DNA from: Jeotgalibaca caeni
GTDB lineage: Bacteria > Bacillota > Bacilli > Lactobacillales > Aerococcaceae
DNA length: 38,317 nucleotides
Assembly: GCF_028863945.1 (NCBI RefSeq)
Contig: NZ_JARBEA010000023.1
Coordinates: 1 to 38,317, forward strand
Direction: 5' to 3'
A model generated the notes under the pieces. It did not search any database. It was not told where the DNA came from and saw nothing but the letters and a program-made list of their open reading frames with translations. A program made the position numbers and the translations under genes. Positions 18,083 through 30,059 of this stretch are shown piece by piece. How positions within the stretch are numbered: the first letter of the stretch is position 1; every line of letters begins with the position of its first letter.

Positions 18083-18111
18083 ATTGTACCACAGCTTTTC
18101 CGTTCGTTCAA
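18083..18111 (-). promoter_or_regulatory. tRNA-Arg promoter
   Basis: TTGAAC, a 17-bp spacer and TACAAT on minus, ending 12 nt before the tRNA 5' base. Confidence 0.85.
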
Positions 18112-18118
18112 TGGTTTA

Positions 18119-18157
18119 TAAAAAATGAAAGGGAAAACTTCTCAGCTTTTCCCTTTC
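18119..18157 (-). terminator. Terminator of the murA-mbl operon
   Basis: GAAAGGGAAAAGCT and AGTTTTCCCTTTC form a long stem followed by ATTTTTTA on minus, 15 nt past the small membrane gene. Confidence 0.9.
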
Positions 18158-18172
18158 AATAAGGAAGAAGTG

Positions 18173-18352
18173 TTAGCGCACGTAGTCCAAGATGCGCTGC
18201 CACGTTTCAGGTTCGAAAACTTGCATTGCTTCCCCGTCGCCAAGCACACTATAGCCAACCATTAATCCTATTGCGAATAGAACTACTGCCAAAACAATAA
18301 AAAGAATAATCCATACAATCGTTCTGATAATTGGCTTAAAGTCGAATTTCAT
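18173..18352 (-). CDS. Small EpuA-like membrane protein
   Basis: A 59-residue protein beginning MKFDFKPIIRTIVWIILF. One membrane helix (residues ~9-33) follows a short basic N-terminus, and the outer part reads MVGYSVLGDGEAMQVFEPETWQRILDYV. The GYSVLGDG...F.PETW pattern is that of the EpuA family, often annotated as DNA-directed RNA polymerase subunit beta, found after murA/mbl in streptococci and enterococci. It has no polymerase-like features, and its role is uncertain. The ATG is 12 nt past the mbl stop, with AAAGGA 8 nt upstream, so it is cotranscribed with mbl. Existence of the gene is near certain, the family assignment less so. Confidence 0.82.
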   Translation of the reverse strand: MKFDFKPIIRTIVWIILFIVLAVVLFAIGLMVGYSVLGDGEAMQVFEPETWQRILDYVR

Positions 18353-18364
18353 AAGTTCATTCCT

Positions 18365-19405
18365 TTACATGCTGCTTCTTTGAAATAGTCTTCGTAAAAA
18401 CGAACGACTTCTGCTCTTTGCTTGTCTTTGTTTACCCATATTTTCTAATAGGATACCAGTTCCTATTGCTACAGAATCAAGTGGATCTGCCGCAGAAAAT
18501 ACTGGTACTTCTAATTCACCACTAAACAGCTCTTCAATATTTCGTATCAAAGAACCGCCGCCTGTTAAGACAATTCCTGTATTGATAATATCGGCACCTA
18601 GTTCAGGTGGCGTTTTTTCTAATACATCTTTTGCTTGTTCCACAATCAGCATCAAAGTTTCATGCATCGCATGGTAAACTTCTTCGGAAGTAATACTGAT
18701 TGTTCTTGGTAACCCAGTTACCATATCACGACCACGAATTTCCATACTCTCAATCTTCTCTGGCAACAAAGCCGTACCAATTTTAATCTTAATGTCTTCA
18801 GAGGTACGTTCACCGATTAGTAATTTATGTTCGCGTTTCACATAGTTACTGATGTCGGCATCTAGCTTGTCTCCTGCCATTTTCAATGAATTGCTGGTTA
18901 CAATACCTCCTAGTGATAGGATTGCAATATCGCTCGTTCCTCCACCAATATCAATGACCATGTTTCCATTTGGTTGGAAGATATCAAGTCCTGCACCAAC
19001 TGCCGCTACTTTTGGTTCTTCTTCCAAGTAGACGTTTTTACCGCCACTTTTTTCTGCAGCATCAATAATTGCTTTTTGTTCGATTGCCGTGATGTTTGTT
19101 GGACAGCAGATCAAGATGTCTGGCTTTGTTAATAATCCTTTTACATTCAAACGGTTAATAAAGTGTGTAAGCATTGCTTCTGTAATGTCAAAGTCAGCAA
19201 TTACTCCGCCTTTTAGCGGACGAATCACCGTGATGTTGGACGGTGTACGCCCTACCATACGATATGCTTCTGCGCCGACTGCTAGTACCTTATTCGTTGC
19301 TGTATCCAATGCTACTACGGAAGGCTCGTTCAGAACGATTCCTTTTCCTTTCACATGAATCAAAACATTCGCGGTACCTAAGTCAATTCCTATGTCTTTA
19401 GCCAA
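18365..19405 (-). CDS. mbl: MreB-like rod-shape protein Mbl
   Basis: A 346-residue bacterial actin. DIGIDLGTANVLIHVKGKGIVLNEPSVVA is the phosphate 1 region, IDIGGGTSDIAILSLGG phosphate 2 and VLTGGGSLIRNIEELF the adenosine motif. It forms membrane-bound filaments that guide side-wall synthesis. It is called Mbl rather than MreB because it follows murA and no mreCD genes are next to it. The C-terminus carries an unusually basic tail (KQRQAKSRSRSFLRRLFQ) that may form an amphipathic membrane anchor (inference). It starts 31 nt after murA. Confidence 0.93.
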   Translation of the reverse strand: MAKDIGIDLGTANVLIHVKGKGIVLNEPSVVALDTATNKVLAVGAEAYRMVGRTPSNITVIRPLKGGVIADFDITEAMLTHFINRLNVKGLLTKPDILICCPTNITAIEQKAIIDAAEKSGGKNVYLEEEPKVAAVGAGLDIFQPNGNMVIDIGGGTSDIAILSLGGIVTSNSLKMAGDKLDADISNYVKREHKLLIGERTSEDIKIKIGTALLPEKIESMEIRGRDMVTGLPRTISITSEEVYHAMHETLMLIVEQAKDVLEKTPPELGADIINTGIVLTGGGSLIRNIEELFSGELEVPVFSAADPLDSVAIGTGILLENMGKQRQAKSRSRSFLRRLFQRSSM

Positions 19406-19436
19406 ATTATTCCCCCCTTACTACTCAGGAACGCTA

Positions 19437-20747
19437 TTATACAAATAATGCGTCCAAATCTTGTTTCGTCAATACTTTGCTCTCTTCTTCGTTTACTCGT
19501 TCGATTTCAGCTCCAAGATTGCGCAACTTGCGGTCGAAATGATAATAGCCGCGATCTAAATGATATAAATTCGTTACTCTAGTATACCCCTCTGCTAGTA
19601 GGCCTGCAATAATAAGGGCCGCTGCTGCACGTAAATCAGAAGCTGCTACTTCTGCACCTTGTAAATTTGAATCGCCATAGAGCAATACGGTTTGACCTTC
19701 TACTTTGAAATTAGCGTTCATGCGACGTAATTCTTCTAAGTGCATAAAACGGTTCTCAAATACCGTTTCTGTCATTGTACTTGTTCCATGAGAGTGCAAT
19801 TGCGCAATTGTCATTTGTGCTTGCATATCTGTTGGGAATCCAGGGTGTGGCATTGTTTTTACATCCGTTGCTTTTAGAACTTTTGGTCCAATTACTCGTA
19901 ATCCATTCACTTCTTCTTCAATAGAAACGCCCATTTCTTTTAGTTTAGAAATCAGGGGTTTATTGTGATCTGCGATGGCATCTTCGATTAAGACGTTTCC
20001 GTTTGTTACGGCAGCTGCCACCATGAATGTTCCTGTTTCAATACGGTCTGGAATAATAGAATGTTCAGTAGCTGTTAATTCTTTTACCCCTTCAATACGG
20101 ATTGCTTCGGTACCGGCACCATAAACTTTCGCACCCATACGATTTAGGAAGTTAGCCAAGTCCACAATTTCTGGTTCGCGAGCCGCATTTTCGATGATGG
20201 AAGTTCCTTCAGCGAAAACAGCTCCCATCATGATGTTTTGAGTAGCTCCTACACTTGGGAAGTCCAAGTAAATACGCGCACCTTTTAATTTTTCAGCGTA
20301 CGCTTCAACAAAGCCTTTTTCAATCTTGATGGTTGCTCCCATCGCTTCAAAGCCTTTTAAATGCAAGTCGATTGGACGTGTACCAATCGCACATCCGCCT
20401 GGTAGTGCAACTTTTGCCTTTCCAAGACGAGCCAACAATGGTCCCATAACAACAATCGATGCTCTCATTTTACTTACATATTCAAATGGAGCTTCCCAAT
20501 CTACATCACCAGATGCATCGGCTACAATCGTACCTGTTTCTTCATCAAACTCAATATCAATATTAATGTGTTTCAATACATTCTTCATTGTGTAAACATC
20601 AGAAAGAACCGGCACATTCGTTAATACCGTTTTTCCTTTTGATGCTAAGATTGTCGCTGCAACAATGGGAAGCACAGCATTCTTTGCCCCTTCAGCTTTC
20701 ACTGTTCCAACTAGGCGGTTTCCGCCTCGAACAATCATTTTTTCCAT
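19437..20747 (-). CDS. murA: UDP-N-acetylglucosamine 1-carboxyvinyltransferase
   Basis: A 436-residue enolpyruvyl transferase doing the first committed step of peptidoglycan synthesis. The substrate motif [13 protein letters not shown] is at residues ~20-32. The catalytic loop [16 protein letters not shown] carries Cys119, the fosfomycin target, so the enzyme should be fosfomycin-sensitive. [11 protein letters not shown] and [15 protein letters not shown] are further family blocks. The start at 20747 (MEKMIVRGG) has GAGGG 8 nt upstream; the 10-residue extension to 20777 is rejected. Gene order ywzB-murA-mbl-epuA-like behind the atp operon matches other low-GC Gram-positives. Confidence 0.97.
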   Translation of the reverse strand: MEKMIVRGGNRLVGTVKAEGAKNAVLPIVAATILASKGKTVLTNVPVLSDVYTMKNVLKHINIDIEFDEETGTIVADASGDVDWEAPFEYVSKMRASIVVMGPLLARLGKAKVALPGGCAIGTRPIDLHLKGFEAMGATIKIEKGFVEAYAEKLKGARIYLDFPSVGATQNIMMGAVFAEGTSIIENAAREPEIVDLANFLNRMGAKVYGAGTEAIRIEGVKELTATEHSIIPDRIETGTFMVAAAVTNGNVLIEDAIADHNKPLISKLKEMGVSIEEEVNGLRVIGPKVLKATDVKTMPHPGFPTDMQAQMTIAQLHSHGTSTMTETVFENRFMHLEELRRMNANFKVEGQTVLLYGDSNLQGAEVAASDLRAAAALIIAGLLAEGYTRVTNLYHLDRGYYHFDRKLRNLGAEIERVNEEESKVLTKQDLDALFV

Positions 20748-20837
20748 TCTATTATCCCTCCGACACTTCTCGTTCATCTGCTCTATAACGTTCCAATTGA
20801 TTAAGTGTTTACCATTTTAATTTCATATTTATCCATC

Positions 20838-21074
20838 TTAAAGTAGCAGCGCTAAGTTCCTTGAAATTTCAATAAATTCCAAGAAAAAAGAGCTAACCGT
20901 GTAGCCTAATGCGATAGAGAGAAAGAAGTACAAAATTCTCGCCTCTTGTTCATGGTTCTTACGAATCCATTTCTCAATTCGCATGGCTTTCATTGCCCAA
21001 AAAGCCAAAAAAATAAATAACATATGAGAAAGAATCGTTAACAGACCAAATGTGAATAGATAGTCCATTATCAT
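20838..21074 (-). CDS. DUF1146 family (YwzB-like) membrane protein
   Basis: A 78-residue protein with two membrane helices (residues ~6-27 and ~46-66) separated by a basic loop (KAMRIEKWIRKNHEQEAR). It matches the DUF1146/YwzB family, which lies between atpC and murA in many Firmicutes. The function is unknown. AGGAGG is 4 nt before the ATG at 21074 and 10 nt before the second ATG (21068), so either start is possible. It probably leads the murA-mbl transcript. Confidence 0.85.
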   Translation of the reverse strand: MIMDYLFTFGLLTILSHMLFIFLAFWAMKAMRIEKWIRKNHEQEARILYFFLSIALGYTVSSFFLEFIEISRNLALLL

Positions 21075-21118
21075 TACACCTCCTCATAGTCTCAAACTAT
21101 ACTACCATAAAACATTTG

Positions 21119-21234
21119 AAAAAAAAACAGCTTCAGTCTTTTTTAATCTTTACAAGATAGTGACAGTTTTTTTGAAACTGTTTTTACAAATCATTGCTTG
21201 AACCTATTATAACGGCATTTTTCTTGAAAATGAA
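21119..21234 (-). promoter_or_regulatory. Promoter and structured leader of ywzB-murA-mbl
   Basis: On minus, TTCATT (21234-21229), a 17-bp spacer and TATAAT (21211-21206) give a start near 21199. In the leader ACAGTTT (21181-21175) can pair with AAACTGT (21169-21163). Alternatively the overlapping ACAGTTTCA (21181-21173) can pair with TGAAGCTGT (21135-21127), which runs straight into T9. The two folds exclude each other, as in an attenuator. Confidence 0.45.
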
Positions 21235-21285
21235 CTATTTTGAACTAAAAATCGCAAACAATTCGAATTCAAAGGATAAAAAAAT

Positions 21286-21316
21286 AAGAAAAAAGCTCCC
21301 CTTCAAGGAGAGCTTT
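21286..21316 (-). terminator. Terminator of the atp operon
   Basis: AAAGCTCTCC and GGGGAGCTTT form a 10-bp stem with a TTGAA loop, followed by TTTCTTATTTTTT on minus, 5 nt past atpC. Confidence 0.92.
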
Positions 21317-21321
21317 CCTAA

Positions 21322-21744
21322 TTAAATCCTTTTATCAGATACACCAATCCGGTTGATGGCTTTTGCTAGAGAAACTTTAGCACGAATAAATTCTTGGCTA
21401 TTTTTCGTTTCTCTTGCTTCACTCATCCGTTTTTCCGCTTCTGTTTTCGCTCGCTCTGCTCGGTCAATATCAATATCGCGTGCCCGTTCCGCGGTATTGG
21501 CAATCACGTTCACTTTATTTTCTCGTACTTCCATGATCCCACCACTGACTGCTATATGGTTTTGCTGTAACTCATCGGTCACCCGAGTGACAATCAACTC
21601 ACCAATGGCAAGCGGAACAATAATGGGAGTATGGCTTGGTAGAATCGTAATTCCGCCATCTGTGGTTTGTGCATGGACTTCTTTGGCGCGGTGCTCAAAA
21701 ATTGTGCCGTCTGGAGTAATTACATTTACTAATAAAACAGCCAT
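21322..21744 (-). CDS. atpC: F1Fo ATP synthase subunit epsilon
   Basis: A 140-residue central-stalk subunit: an N-terminal beta sandwich (VNVITPDGTIFEHRAKEVHAQTTDGGITILPSHTPI) and a C-terminal helical hairpin rich in Arg and Glu (DIDRAERAKTEAEKRMSEA) that can inhibit ATP hydrolysis. The ATG lies 3 nt past the atpD stop, with a GGGGTG site. Last gene of the operon. Confidence 0.97.
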   Translation of the reverse strand: MAVLLVNVITPDGTIFEHRAKEVHAQTTDGGITILPSHTPIIVPLAIGELIVTRVTDELQQNHIAVSGGIMEVRENKVNVIANTAERARDIDIDRAERAKTEAEKRMSEARETKNSQEFIRAKVSLAKAINRIGVSDKRI

Positions 21745-21747
21745 TTG

Positions 21748-23169
<1,422 letters not shown>

Positions 23170-23186
23170 TTATTTATGCATCCCCT

Positions 23187-24110
23187 TTATTTCTCTTTTA
23201 GCGCTTCTGCTCCACCAACGATTTCGTTGATTTCTTGCGTAATCGCAGTTTGTCGCAACTGATTGTATTGGATGGTTAAATCACTGATCAAGTTGGCTGC
23301 GTTGTCAGTAGCACTCTTCATTGCTGTCATTCGAGAAGCATGTTCTGCGGTTTTTGCATCAATAATGGCTCCATAAATCAAGCTCTCTGCATATTGTGGC
23401 AGTAATACCTCTAAAATATCTTCTTTTGTCGGTTCAAATAAATAATCTACTTCATATTCTTCTGCTTCATCTGGATCTAAATCAGATAAAGGCAGCATTT
23501 TCTCTGCACGGAACTCAGAGAGCAATGCATTGATATGATGATTGTAACAAACGTACAGCTCATCAAAATCCCCTGATCGGTAATGTTCTACAATCTGGCT
23601 GACAATACTGCGTACACTCTCAAAAGAAGGCTGATCGCCAAGATCTGGCACAACGTGTTCTACCTTAATGCCATTTTTTCTTAAATCAAGTGCGAGTGTT
23701 TCACCAATCGTAATCACCATGTATTCTTCATCACTTGCATGATCAGAACGAACCATTTCACGACTGGATTTCAGTACGGAGCTGTTGTAGCTTCCTGCCA
23801 ATCCTTTATCGCTAGAAATAATCAGATAAGCAGTTCGGTTCACAGGTCGTTCGATTAACAAGTCATGAAAATTAATTAACTGTTGTTCTTGCGCATATGC
23901 GTGACCTTGTTCTTCCAAAATAGTCAGTTCTGCTCCAGCAATATGCGTAACAATTTCTCTAATTTTATGCGCATATTCTTGATAGCGACGCACTTTTTGC
24001 TCGGAACGTGTCAATTTAGAAGCCGAAACCATTTGCATTGCATTTGTAATCTGGCTCGTTTTTTTAGTAGAAGCTATTCTTTTCTTTATATCAATTAACG
24101 ATGAAGCCAT
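23187..24110 (-). CDS. atpG: F1Fo ATP synthase subunit gamma
   Basis: The 307-residue rotor shaft. N-terminal IKKRIASTKKTSQITNAMQMVSASKL and C-terminal ASRMTAMKSATDNAANLISDLTIQYNQLRQTAITQEINEIVGGAEAL form the coiled coil inside the alpha/beta ring. It is about 20 residues longer than the common ~285, from acidic loops in the middle (DPDEAEEYEVDYLFEPTKEDILE). ATG with GAGGTG upstream. Confidence 0.97.
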   Translation of the reverse strand: MASSLIDIKKRIASTKKTSQITNAMQMVSASKLTRSEQKVRRYQEYAHKIREIVTHIAGAELTILEEQGHAYAQEQQLINFHDLLIERPVNRTAYLIISSDKGLAGSYNSSVLKSSREMVRSDHASDEEYMVITIGETLALDLRKNGIKVEHVVPDLGDQPSFESVRSIVSQIVEHYRSGDFDELYVCYNHHINALLSEFRAEKMLPLSDLDPDEAEEYEVDYLFEPTKEDILEVLLPQYAESLIYGAIIDAKTAEHASRMTAMKSATDNAANLISDLTIQYNQLRQTAITQEINEIVGGAEALKEK

Positions 24111-24142
24111 TCTCTCACCTCACTTTATGACGAAAAACAAGA

Positions 24143-25651
24143 TTACTGATGAGGCACAAAGACGTGTATAAACTGTTCGAGTGCCTCATTTAATTTATCT
24201 TGATCTGGTAATTCACGTGTCTCTACAATTTGTGTCAGTAAAGCAGGGTATGAAACATTCATATAATTCATGAGTTCTGATTCAAACCGCTTCAAGTCAT
24301 TAACAGGAACTGTATCCAGGAATCCATGCGTCAAGGCATAAATCATAATCGTTTGTTTTTCGACTCCCATTGGAGAATGAACCGGCTGTTTTAATACCTC
24401 TACCGTACGGTGACCACGATTTAATCGTTGTTGAGTAGATGCATCTAGATCAGATCCGAACTGAGTGAAAGCTTCTAGCTCTCGATAAGAAGCCAGGTCA
24501 AGACGTAATGTACCAGACACTTTCTTCATTGCCTTGATTTGAGCAGATCCCCCTACCCGTGATACAGAAAGCCCTGCGGAAATAGCAGGACGGATTCCAG
24601 CGAAGAACAGGTCACTCTCTAAGAAAATCTGTCCATCGGTAATGGAAATCACGTTAGTAGGAATATAAGCAGAAATATCACCGGCTTGTGTTTCAATAAT
24701 CGGTAGCGACGTAATCGATCCACCACCTAGCTCATCATTTAATTTAGCGGAACGTTCTAGCAAGCGCGAGTGCAAGTAGAAAACATCCCCAGGATAAGCT
24801 TCACGGCCTGGTGGTCTACGTAATAACAACGACATTTCTCGGTAAGCAGCAGCTTGCTTCGAAAGGTCATCATATACAATCAGCACATGTTTTCCTTGGT
24901 ACATAAACTCTTCAGCCATTGATGTCGCAGCATAAGGTGCGATATAGAGCATCGGAGCTGGTTGAGAGGCACTTGCCGACACAACGATGGTATAATCCAT
25001 TGCATTGTGTTGCTTCAACAACTCTGTCAGATTACGAACAGAAGATTCCTTCTGGCCAATTGCTACATAGATACAAATGACATCTTTGCCGCGTTGATTC
25101 AAGATTGCATCAACAGCAATGCTCGTTTTCCCGGTTCTACGGTCCCCAATAATTAATTCCCGTTGACCACGTCCGATTGGCACAAGCGCATCGATTGCTT
25201 TTAATCCGGTTTGCATCGGTTCATTAATCGATTGACGATCCATGACACTTGGCGCTTCACTTTCAACTGGACGTTTCTTAGTAGTTAAGATAGGGCCTTG
25301 TCCATCAATCGGTTGACCCAGAGCATTCACTACGCGCCCAATGAGCGCTTCCCCAACAGGAACTTCCATAATATGTCCTGTTCTTTTTACAATATCGCCT
25401 TCATGGATATTCTCGAACTCACCAAAAATAATGATCCCGACATCGTCTTTCTCCAAGCTTTGAGCCATCCCGATGGAACCATTCCGAAAACGAAGAAGCT
25501 CTCCGCTCATTACGTTTTTCAGCCCGGTAGCCCGAGCGATTCCGTCACCGACATACGTCAGTTTTCCAATTTCTTCCATTTGTGGAACAGATTGAAATGA
25601 GCTGATTCTTTGCTTCATCAAAGAATGTAAATCATTCTTGTTATCCACCAC
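24143..25651 (-). CDS. atpA: F1Fo ATP synthase subunit alpha
   Basis: A 502-residue noncatalytic nucleotide-binding subunit with P-loop [15 protein letters not shown] and the arginine-finger region [16 protein letters not shown]. The frame is open back to an ATG at 25678, which overlaps atpH by 14 nt and would add nine residues. The GTG at 25651 is preferred: GAGGTG lies 6 nt upstream, and the product ([19 protein letters not shown]) then aligns end to end with the standard 502-residue subunit. Residues before the first beta barrel are otherwise conserved ([17 protein letters not shown]). Confidence 0.96.
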   Translation of the reverse strand: MVDNKNDLHSLMKQRISSFQSVPQMEEIGKLTYVGDGIARATGLKNVMSGELLRFRNGSIGMAQSLEKDDVGIIIFGEFENIHEGDIVKRTGHIMEVPVGEALIGRVVNALGQPIDGQGPILTTKKRPVESEAPSVMDRQSINEPMQTGLKAIDALVPIGRGQRELIIGDRRTGKTSIAVDAILNQRGKDVICIYVAIGQKESSVRNLTELLKQHNAMDYTIVVSASASQPAPMLYIAPYAATSMAEEFMYQGKHVLIVYDDLSKQAAAYREMSLLLRRPPGREAYPGDVFYLHSRLLERSAKLNDELGGGSITSLPIIETQAGDISAYIPTNVISITDGQIFLESDLFFAGIRPAISAGLSVSRVGGSAQIKAMKKVSGTLRLDLASYRELEAFTQFGSDLDASTQQRLNRGHRTVEVLKQPVHSPMGVEKQTIMIYALTHGFLDTVPVNDLKRFESELMNYMNVSYPALLTQIVETRELPDQDKLNEALEQFIHVFVPHQ

Positions 25652-25664
25652 ATTCTTCACCTCT

Positions 25665-26204
25665 TCAATCCCATTCATCTTGTAATATGTGGTTCTTCAT
25701 TTCTGTTAATTTTGTTTGTAACGTATTATCAAAATAATAGTTTTCCGATTCCAAGCGAACGCCGCCCAAAACTGATTCATCCACTACTTCGCGGATATAG
25801 AGATGGTGGTTCGCTATTTTCGTGCGGAAAACTTTAATAATTTTATCCCTTTGCTCTATTGTTAAAGGAACAGCAGTAGTTAACGTAACATTAATTGGTT
25901 CATTGTCATCGAGATAGAAACGGTTGAACTCTTCAATCGCTTCTAAGTACAAGCGACGATCATTCCCAGCTTCCATTCCGTCTAAAAACTTCAGTGTTAC
26001 TTCGGACATTGTTTGAGCAGCTGCTAATAAAATATCTGACGTTGCTTCTGCAATTGCCTGCTCATCCGCTCCTTCTGCTGCCACCACTTCGGACATCATT
26101 TCTTTTAGTTGATTCAGTTCCATGTGCAATTGATTGGATAGAAATGAGCTCTCTAAATGGTTATAGAAGGATTGGACGTAAAAGTGTATTGAGGAACGAT
26201 CCAT
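25665..26204 (-). CDS. atpH: F1Fo ATP synthase subunit delta
   Basis: A 179-residue peripheral-stalk subunit (OSCP-like). An N-terminal helical domain is followed by the conserved end [21 protein letters not shown] and [24 protein letters not shown]. The N-terminus is more divergent than the rest, as usual in the family. AAGGAGGG precedes the ATG. Confidence 0.95.
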   Translation of the reverse strand: MDRSSIHFYVQSFYNHLESSFLSNQLHMELNQLKEMMSEVVAAEGADEQAIAEATSDILLAAAQTMSEVTLKFLDGMEAGNDRRLYLEAIEEFNRFYLDDNEPINVTLTTAVPLTIEQRDKIIKVFRTKIANHHLYIREVVDESVLGGVRLESENYYFDNTLQTKLTEMKNHILQDEWD

Positions 26205-26219
26205 GATAATTCCCTCCTT

Positions 26220-26726
26220 CTATTTTCCAAGCTCATCGATGAACTCTTCGATTAAACGATCTTGGTCATTCGTATGTAGTTCTCTACCTATCATTTTTTC
26301 AGCTATTGCCAAGGACATTTCACTAATATCTGACCGCAAGGATTCCAATGTTTGTTGACGTTCTAGTTCGATTTCTTTGTGAGCATGTTGACGGATCCGT
26401 TCAGCATCCGCTCTTGCTTCGTCCAAAATCGTTTTCTTCATCTCAGTTCCTTCTACTTGTGCTCTGGTTAATAGCTCGTTCGCTTTGCTTCTCGCTTCAC
26501 GGGCTTCGTTTTGTAACTCTGCTTCTTGTTTTTCAGCTACTTGGCGTGCGGACTGCGCCTTATCCAAATCTTCTTGAATCGTTCTTTCTCTTTCTTCTAA
26601 CATGCCCATTAGTGGTTTCCACGCTACACGCTTTAACAGCCAGAAGAGCAGTAAGAATGATACTAATGTGACGATAGAATTCCCAAGTGTTGTCGATGCA
26701 TCTCCAAGCATGATCGTTACATTCAA
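26220..26726 (-). CDS. atpF: F1Fo ATP synthase subunit b
   Basis: A 168-residue stator subunit: a short N-terminus, one membrane helix (VTLVSFLLLFWLLKRVAWKPL) and a long charged coiled coil (ERERTIQEDLDKAQSARQVAEKQEAELQ...). Two TTG codons can start the frame. The one at 26726 has GGGGGAG 5 nt upstream and is chosen; the one at 26750 has no ribosome site. The nearest ATG (residue 6 of this form) lacks a site. Confidence 0.93.
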   Translation of the reverse strand: MNVTIMLGDASTTLGNSIVTLVSFLLLFWLLKRVAWKPLMGMLEERERTIQEDLDKAQSARQVAEKQEAELQNEAREARSKANELLTRAQVEGTEMKKTILDEARADAERIRQHAHKEIELERQQTLESLRSDISEMSLAIAEKMIGRELHTNDQDRLIEEFIDELGK

Positions 26727-26766
26727 GGTTACTCCCCCTATTCTATTCAAGTTTATTCTGTCTTTT

Positions 26767-26979
26767 TTATTGGAAAATTAATAGGAAAGCAATAACCACT
26801 GCCATGATTGGAACTGCCTCAATCAAACCTACCCCAATAAACATCAAGTTTTGTAGTCTGCTTTGAAGTTCTGGTTGTCTTGCGATTGATTCAATCGCTG
26901 TAGAAATAACCTTACCGTTCCCTAGGGATGCTCCGATGGCTGCTCCTGCAACCGCGATCGCTGCTGCGATAAAATTCAT
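26767..26979 (-). CDS. atpE: F1Fo ATP synthase subunit c
   Basis: A 70-residue rotor-ring proteolipid: two helices joined by ARQPEL, the glycine-rich [11 protein letters not shown] in helix 1, and the ion-binding Glu54 in [15 protein letters not shown]. The residue after Glu is Ala rather than Ser/Thr, as in proton-driven rings, so Na+ coupling is not indicated. The start at 26979 has AAAGGAG 8 nt upstream and gives the usual 70 residues; the eight-codon extension to 27003 is rejected. Confidence 0.97.
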   Translation of the reverse strand: MNFIAAAIAVAGAAIGASLGNGKVISTAIESIARQPELQSRLQNLMFIGVGLIEAVPIMAVVIAFLLIFQ

Positions 26980-27013
26980 TTTAATTTCTCCTTTATTTTT
27001 CAATTATTGCTGA

Positions 27014-28000
<987 letters not shown>

Positions 28001-28043
28001 AAAAAGAAAAATCACTTCCAACCATACGGCCAGAAGTAATTTT
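28001..28043 (-). terminator. Terminator of upp
   Basis: AAAATTACTTC and GAAGTGATTTT form an 11-bp stem (one G-U) with a 14-nt loop, followed by TTCTTTTT on minus, 6 nt after the upp stop. Confidence 0.85.
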
Positions 28044-28048
28044 GAAGT

Positions 28049-28684
28049 CTATTTTGTGCCAAACAAGCGATCACCCGCATCGCCAAGACCAGGTAAGATG
28101 TACCCTTGCTCGTTTAAGCGTTCATCAAGTGCTGCGGTAATAATTTCTACTTCTGGATAAGTGTCTTTTAACACTTTTACTCCTTCAGGTGCAGCAACCA
28201 AACAAATAAATTTGATGTTGTCGGACTTAGCTCCGCGGCGAACCAATGCTTCAATCGCAGCAACAGCAGAACCTCCCGTTGCAAGCATCGGATCTACTAC
28301 GAATAATTGGCGCTCCGCAATATCAGCCGGCAACTTTACAAAATATTCATGGGGTTCAAATGTTTCTTCATCACGATATAAACCAACGTGACCTACTTTC
28401 GCAGCTGGAAGCATTGCTAGAAAGCCATCTACCATGCCGAGTCCTGCGCGAAGAATTGGAATAATGGCTACTTTCTTACCACTTAGTTGTTTTTGGACAG
28501 ACTTTACAAGCGGTGTTTCGATCACGACATCTTCCAATGGCATGTCTCTAGTTACCTCATATGCCATTAACATTGCGATTTCACTTACAACCTCGCGAAA
28601 ATCTTTTGTTCCTGTGGTGGTTTGACGGATAATCGTTAACTTATGCTGAATCAAAGGATGATCCATTACGGTTACTTGTCCCAT
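28049..28684 (-). CDS. upp: Uracil phosphoribosyltransferase
   Basis: A 211-residue salvage enzyme making UMP from uracil and [36 protein letters not shown] (uracil hood), the PRPP loop [18 protein letters not shown] and the C-terminal [16 protein letters not shown] are all typical. It lies between glyA and the atp operon. GAAGGGG precedes the ATG. A weak TACAAT -10 exists upstream, but it may simply be cotranscribed with glyA. Confidence 0.97.
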   Translation of the reverse strand: MGQVTVMDHPLIQHKLTIIRQTTTGTKDFREVVSEIAMLMAYEVTRDMPLEDVVIETPLVKSVQKQLSGKKVAIIPILRAGLGMVDGFLAMLPAAKVGHVGLYRDEETFEPHEYFVKLPADIAERQLFVVDPMLATGGSAVAAIEALVRRGAKSDNIKFICLVAAPEGVKVLKDTYPEVEIITAALDERLNEQGYILPGLGDAGDRLFGTK

Positions 28685-28753
28685 TCGAATTCCCCTTCCA
28701 TTTTTTCACTTTTTCTATTGTATCGGATTGTGTTTCAATTTACCAGAAAATAA

Positions 28754-29983
28754 TCAGAAATTAGTTGGATAAAGTGGAAATTGTTTTGTTAGGGTGAGAA
28801 TATGCTCCCTTATCTCGGATAGCTTGGCTTCGTTCTCTCGGTTTTCAGCAACTTCAATGATGAATTGGGCAACAAGCGATGCTTCTTTTTCACCGAATCC
28901 TCTTGTTGTGATGGCTGGAGTACCGATCCGGATGCCGCTCGTTTTGCTTGGCGGCAAGGTGTCAAATGGAATTGCATTTTTATTTACGGTTATGCCTACT
29001 CGGTCAAGCAAAACTTCAAATTCATGCCCGTTCATTCCGTATCCAGAAGTATCAAGCAATAACAAATGATTGTCGGTGCCTCCACTAATCATACGAAAGG
29101 AAGAAGTCTTGAACACTGCCTCCATTGCTTTTGCATTTGCTACTACTCGTTCCATGTACGTATAGTAATCTGGCTGCAGCGCTTCATGGAAAGCGACGGC
29201 CTTGGCTGCAATGACATGCTCCAACGGTCCGCCTTGAATGCCAGGGAAGACGGCACTGTTCAATTTCTTAGCGTATTCTTTCTTCGCCAGAATCACACCG
29301 CCCCTTGGTCCTCGTAAGGTTTTGTGGGTAGTAGAAGTAACCACATCGGCAAACTCAACAGGGTTTTGATGGAAACCAGTCGCACAAAGTCCAGCAATAT
29401 GAGCCATGTCAACCATCAACTTTGCACCTACTGCATCTGCGATTTCCCGAAATTTCTTAAAATCAATAGCTCGAGAGTAGGCACTTGCTCCAGCTACAAT
29501 CAATGCAGGTCTTTCTGCTTCAGCAATCGCACGAACCTTCTCGTAATCGATTGTTTCGGTTTCTTGATCCACTCCATAAGAGACAAACTCATATGTTTGA
29601 CCACTGAAGTTTACCTTTGATCCATGTGTCAAATGACCCCCGTGGTTTAAGTCCATTCCTAAAATTTTGCTACCTGGTTCTACCAAAACGCGGTAAGCAG
29701 CCATGTTCGCCTGGCTGCCAGAATGAGGCTGAACATTGGCATATTCAGCACCAAATAATTGTTTTAAACGATCAATTGCGATATTTTCAATCTGATCGAC
29801 AAATTCGCATCCGCCGTAATAACGACGTCCTGGGTACCCTTCAGCATACTTATTCGTTAGAATACTTCCTTGGGCTTGGAGTACTTCTGCTGACACAAAA
29901 TTCTCAGACGCGATTAACTCAATCCCTTGTTCTTGACGGTTTTTTTCCATTTCAATGATTTGAAATACTTCTGCATCCAACAT
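28754..29983 (-). CDS. glyA: Serine hydroxymethyltransferase
   Basis: A 409-residue PLP enzyme converting serine and tetrahydrofolate to glycine and methylene-THF. [53 protein letters not shown], the PLP Lys in [15 protein letters not shown], and [15 protein letters not shown] are present. The start at 29983 (MLDAEVFQ) has AGGTG upstream; three residues of in-frame extension are ignored. A TGG TATACT extended -10 (30044-30036) may give it a promoter. Confidence 0.97.
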   Translation of the reverse strand: MLDAEVFQIIEMEKNRQEQGIELIASENFVSAEVLQAQGSILTNKYAEGYPGRRYYGGCEFVDQIENIAIDRLKQLFGAEYANVQPHSGSQANMAAYRVLVEPGSKILGMDLNHGGHLTHGSKVNFSGQTYEFVSYGVDQETETIDYEKVRAIAEAERPALIVAGASAYSRAIDFKKFREIADAVGAKLMVDMAHIAGLCATGFHQNPVEFADVVTSTTHKTLRGPRGGVILAKKEYAKKLNSAVFPGIQGGPLEHVIAAKAVAFHEALQPDYYTYMERVVANAKAMEAVFKTSSFRMISGGTDNHLLLLDTSGYGMNGHEFEVLLDRVGITVNKNAIPFDTLPPSKTSGIRIGTPAITTRGFGEKEASLVAQFIIEVAENRENEAKLSEIREHILTLTKQFPLYPTNF

Positions 29984-30059
29984 TACCATCACCTATTTCA
30001 TTTTTGTAAATTAAATTTTAATTAAAATCTAAGTTAGTATACCACATTGTACGACTGGT

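Noticed and set aside
26767-26979. Sodium-driven ATP synthase
   Set aside because: Subunit c has Ala after the key Glu54 and lacks the Ser/Thr ligand of Na+ rings.
30015-30028. Perfect AT-only palindrome ATTTTAATTAAAAT before glyA
   Set aside because: Made only of A and T in a very AT-rich spacer, so likely by chance; it does not match a PurR box.
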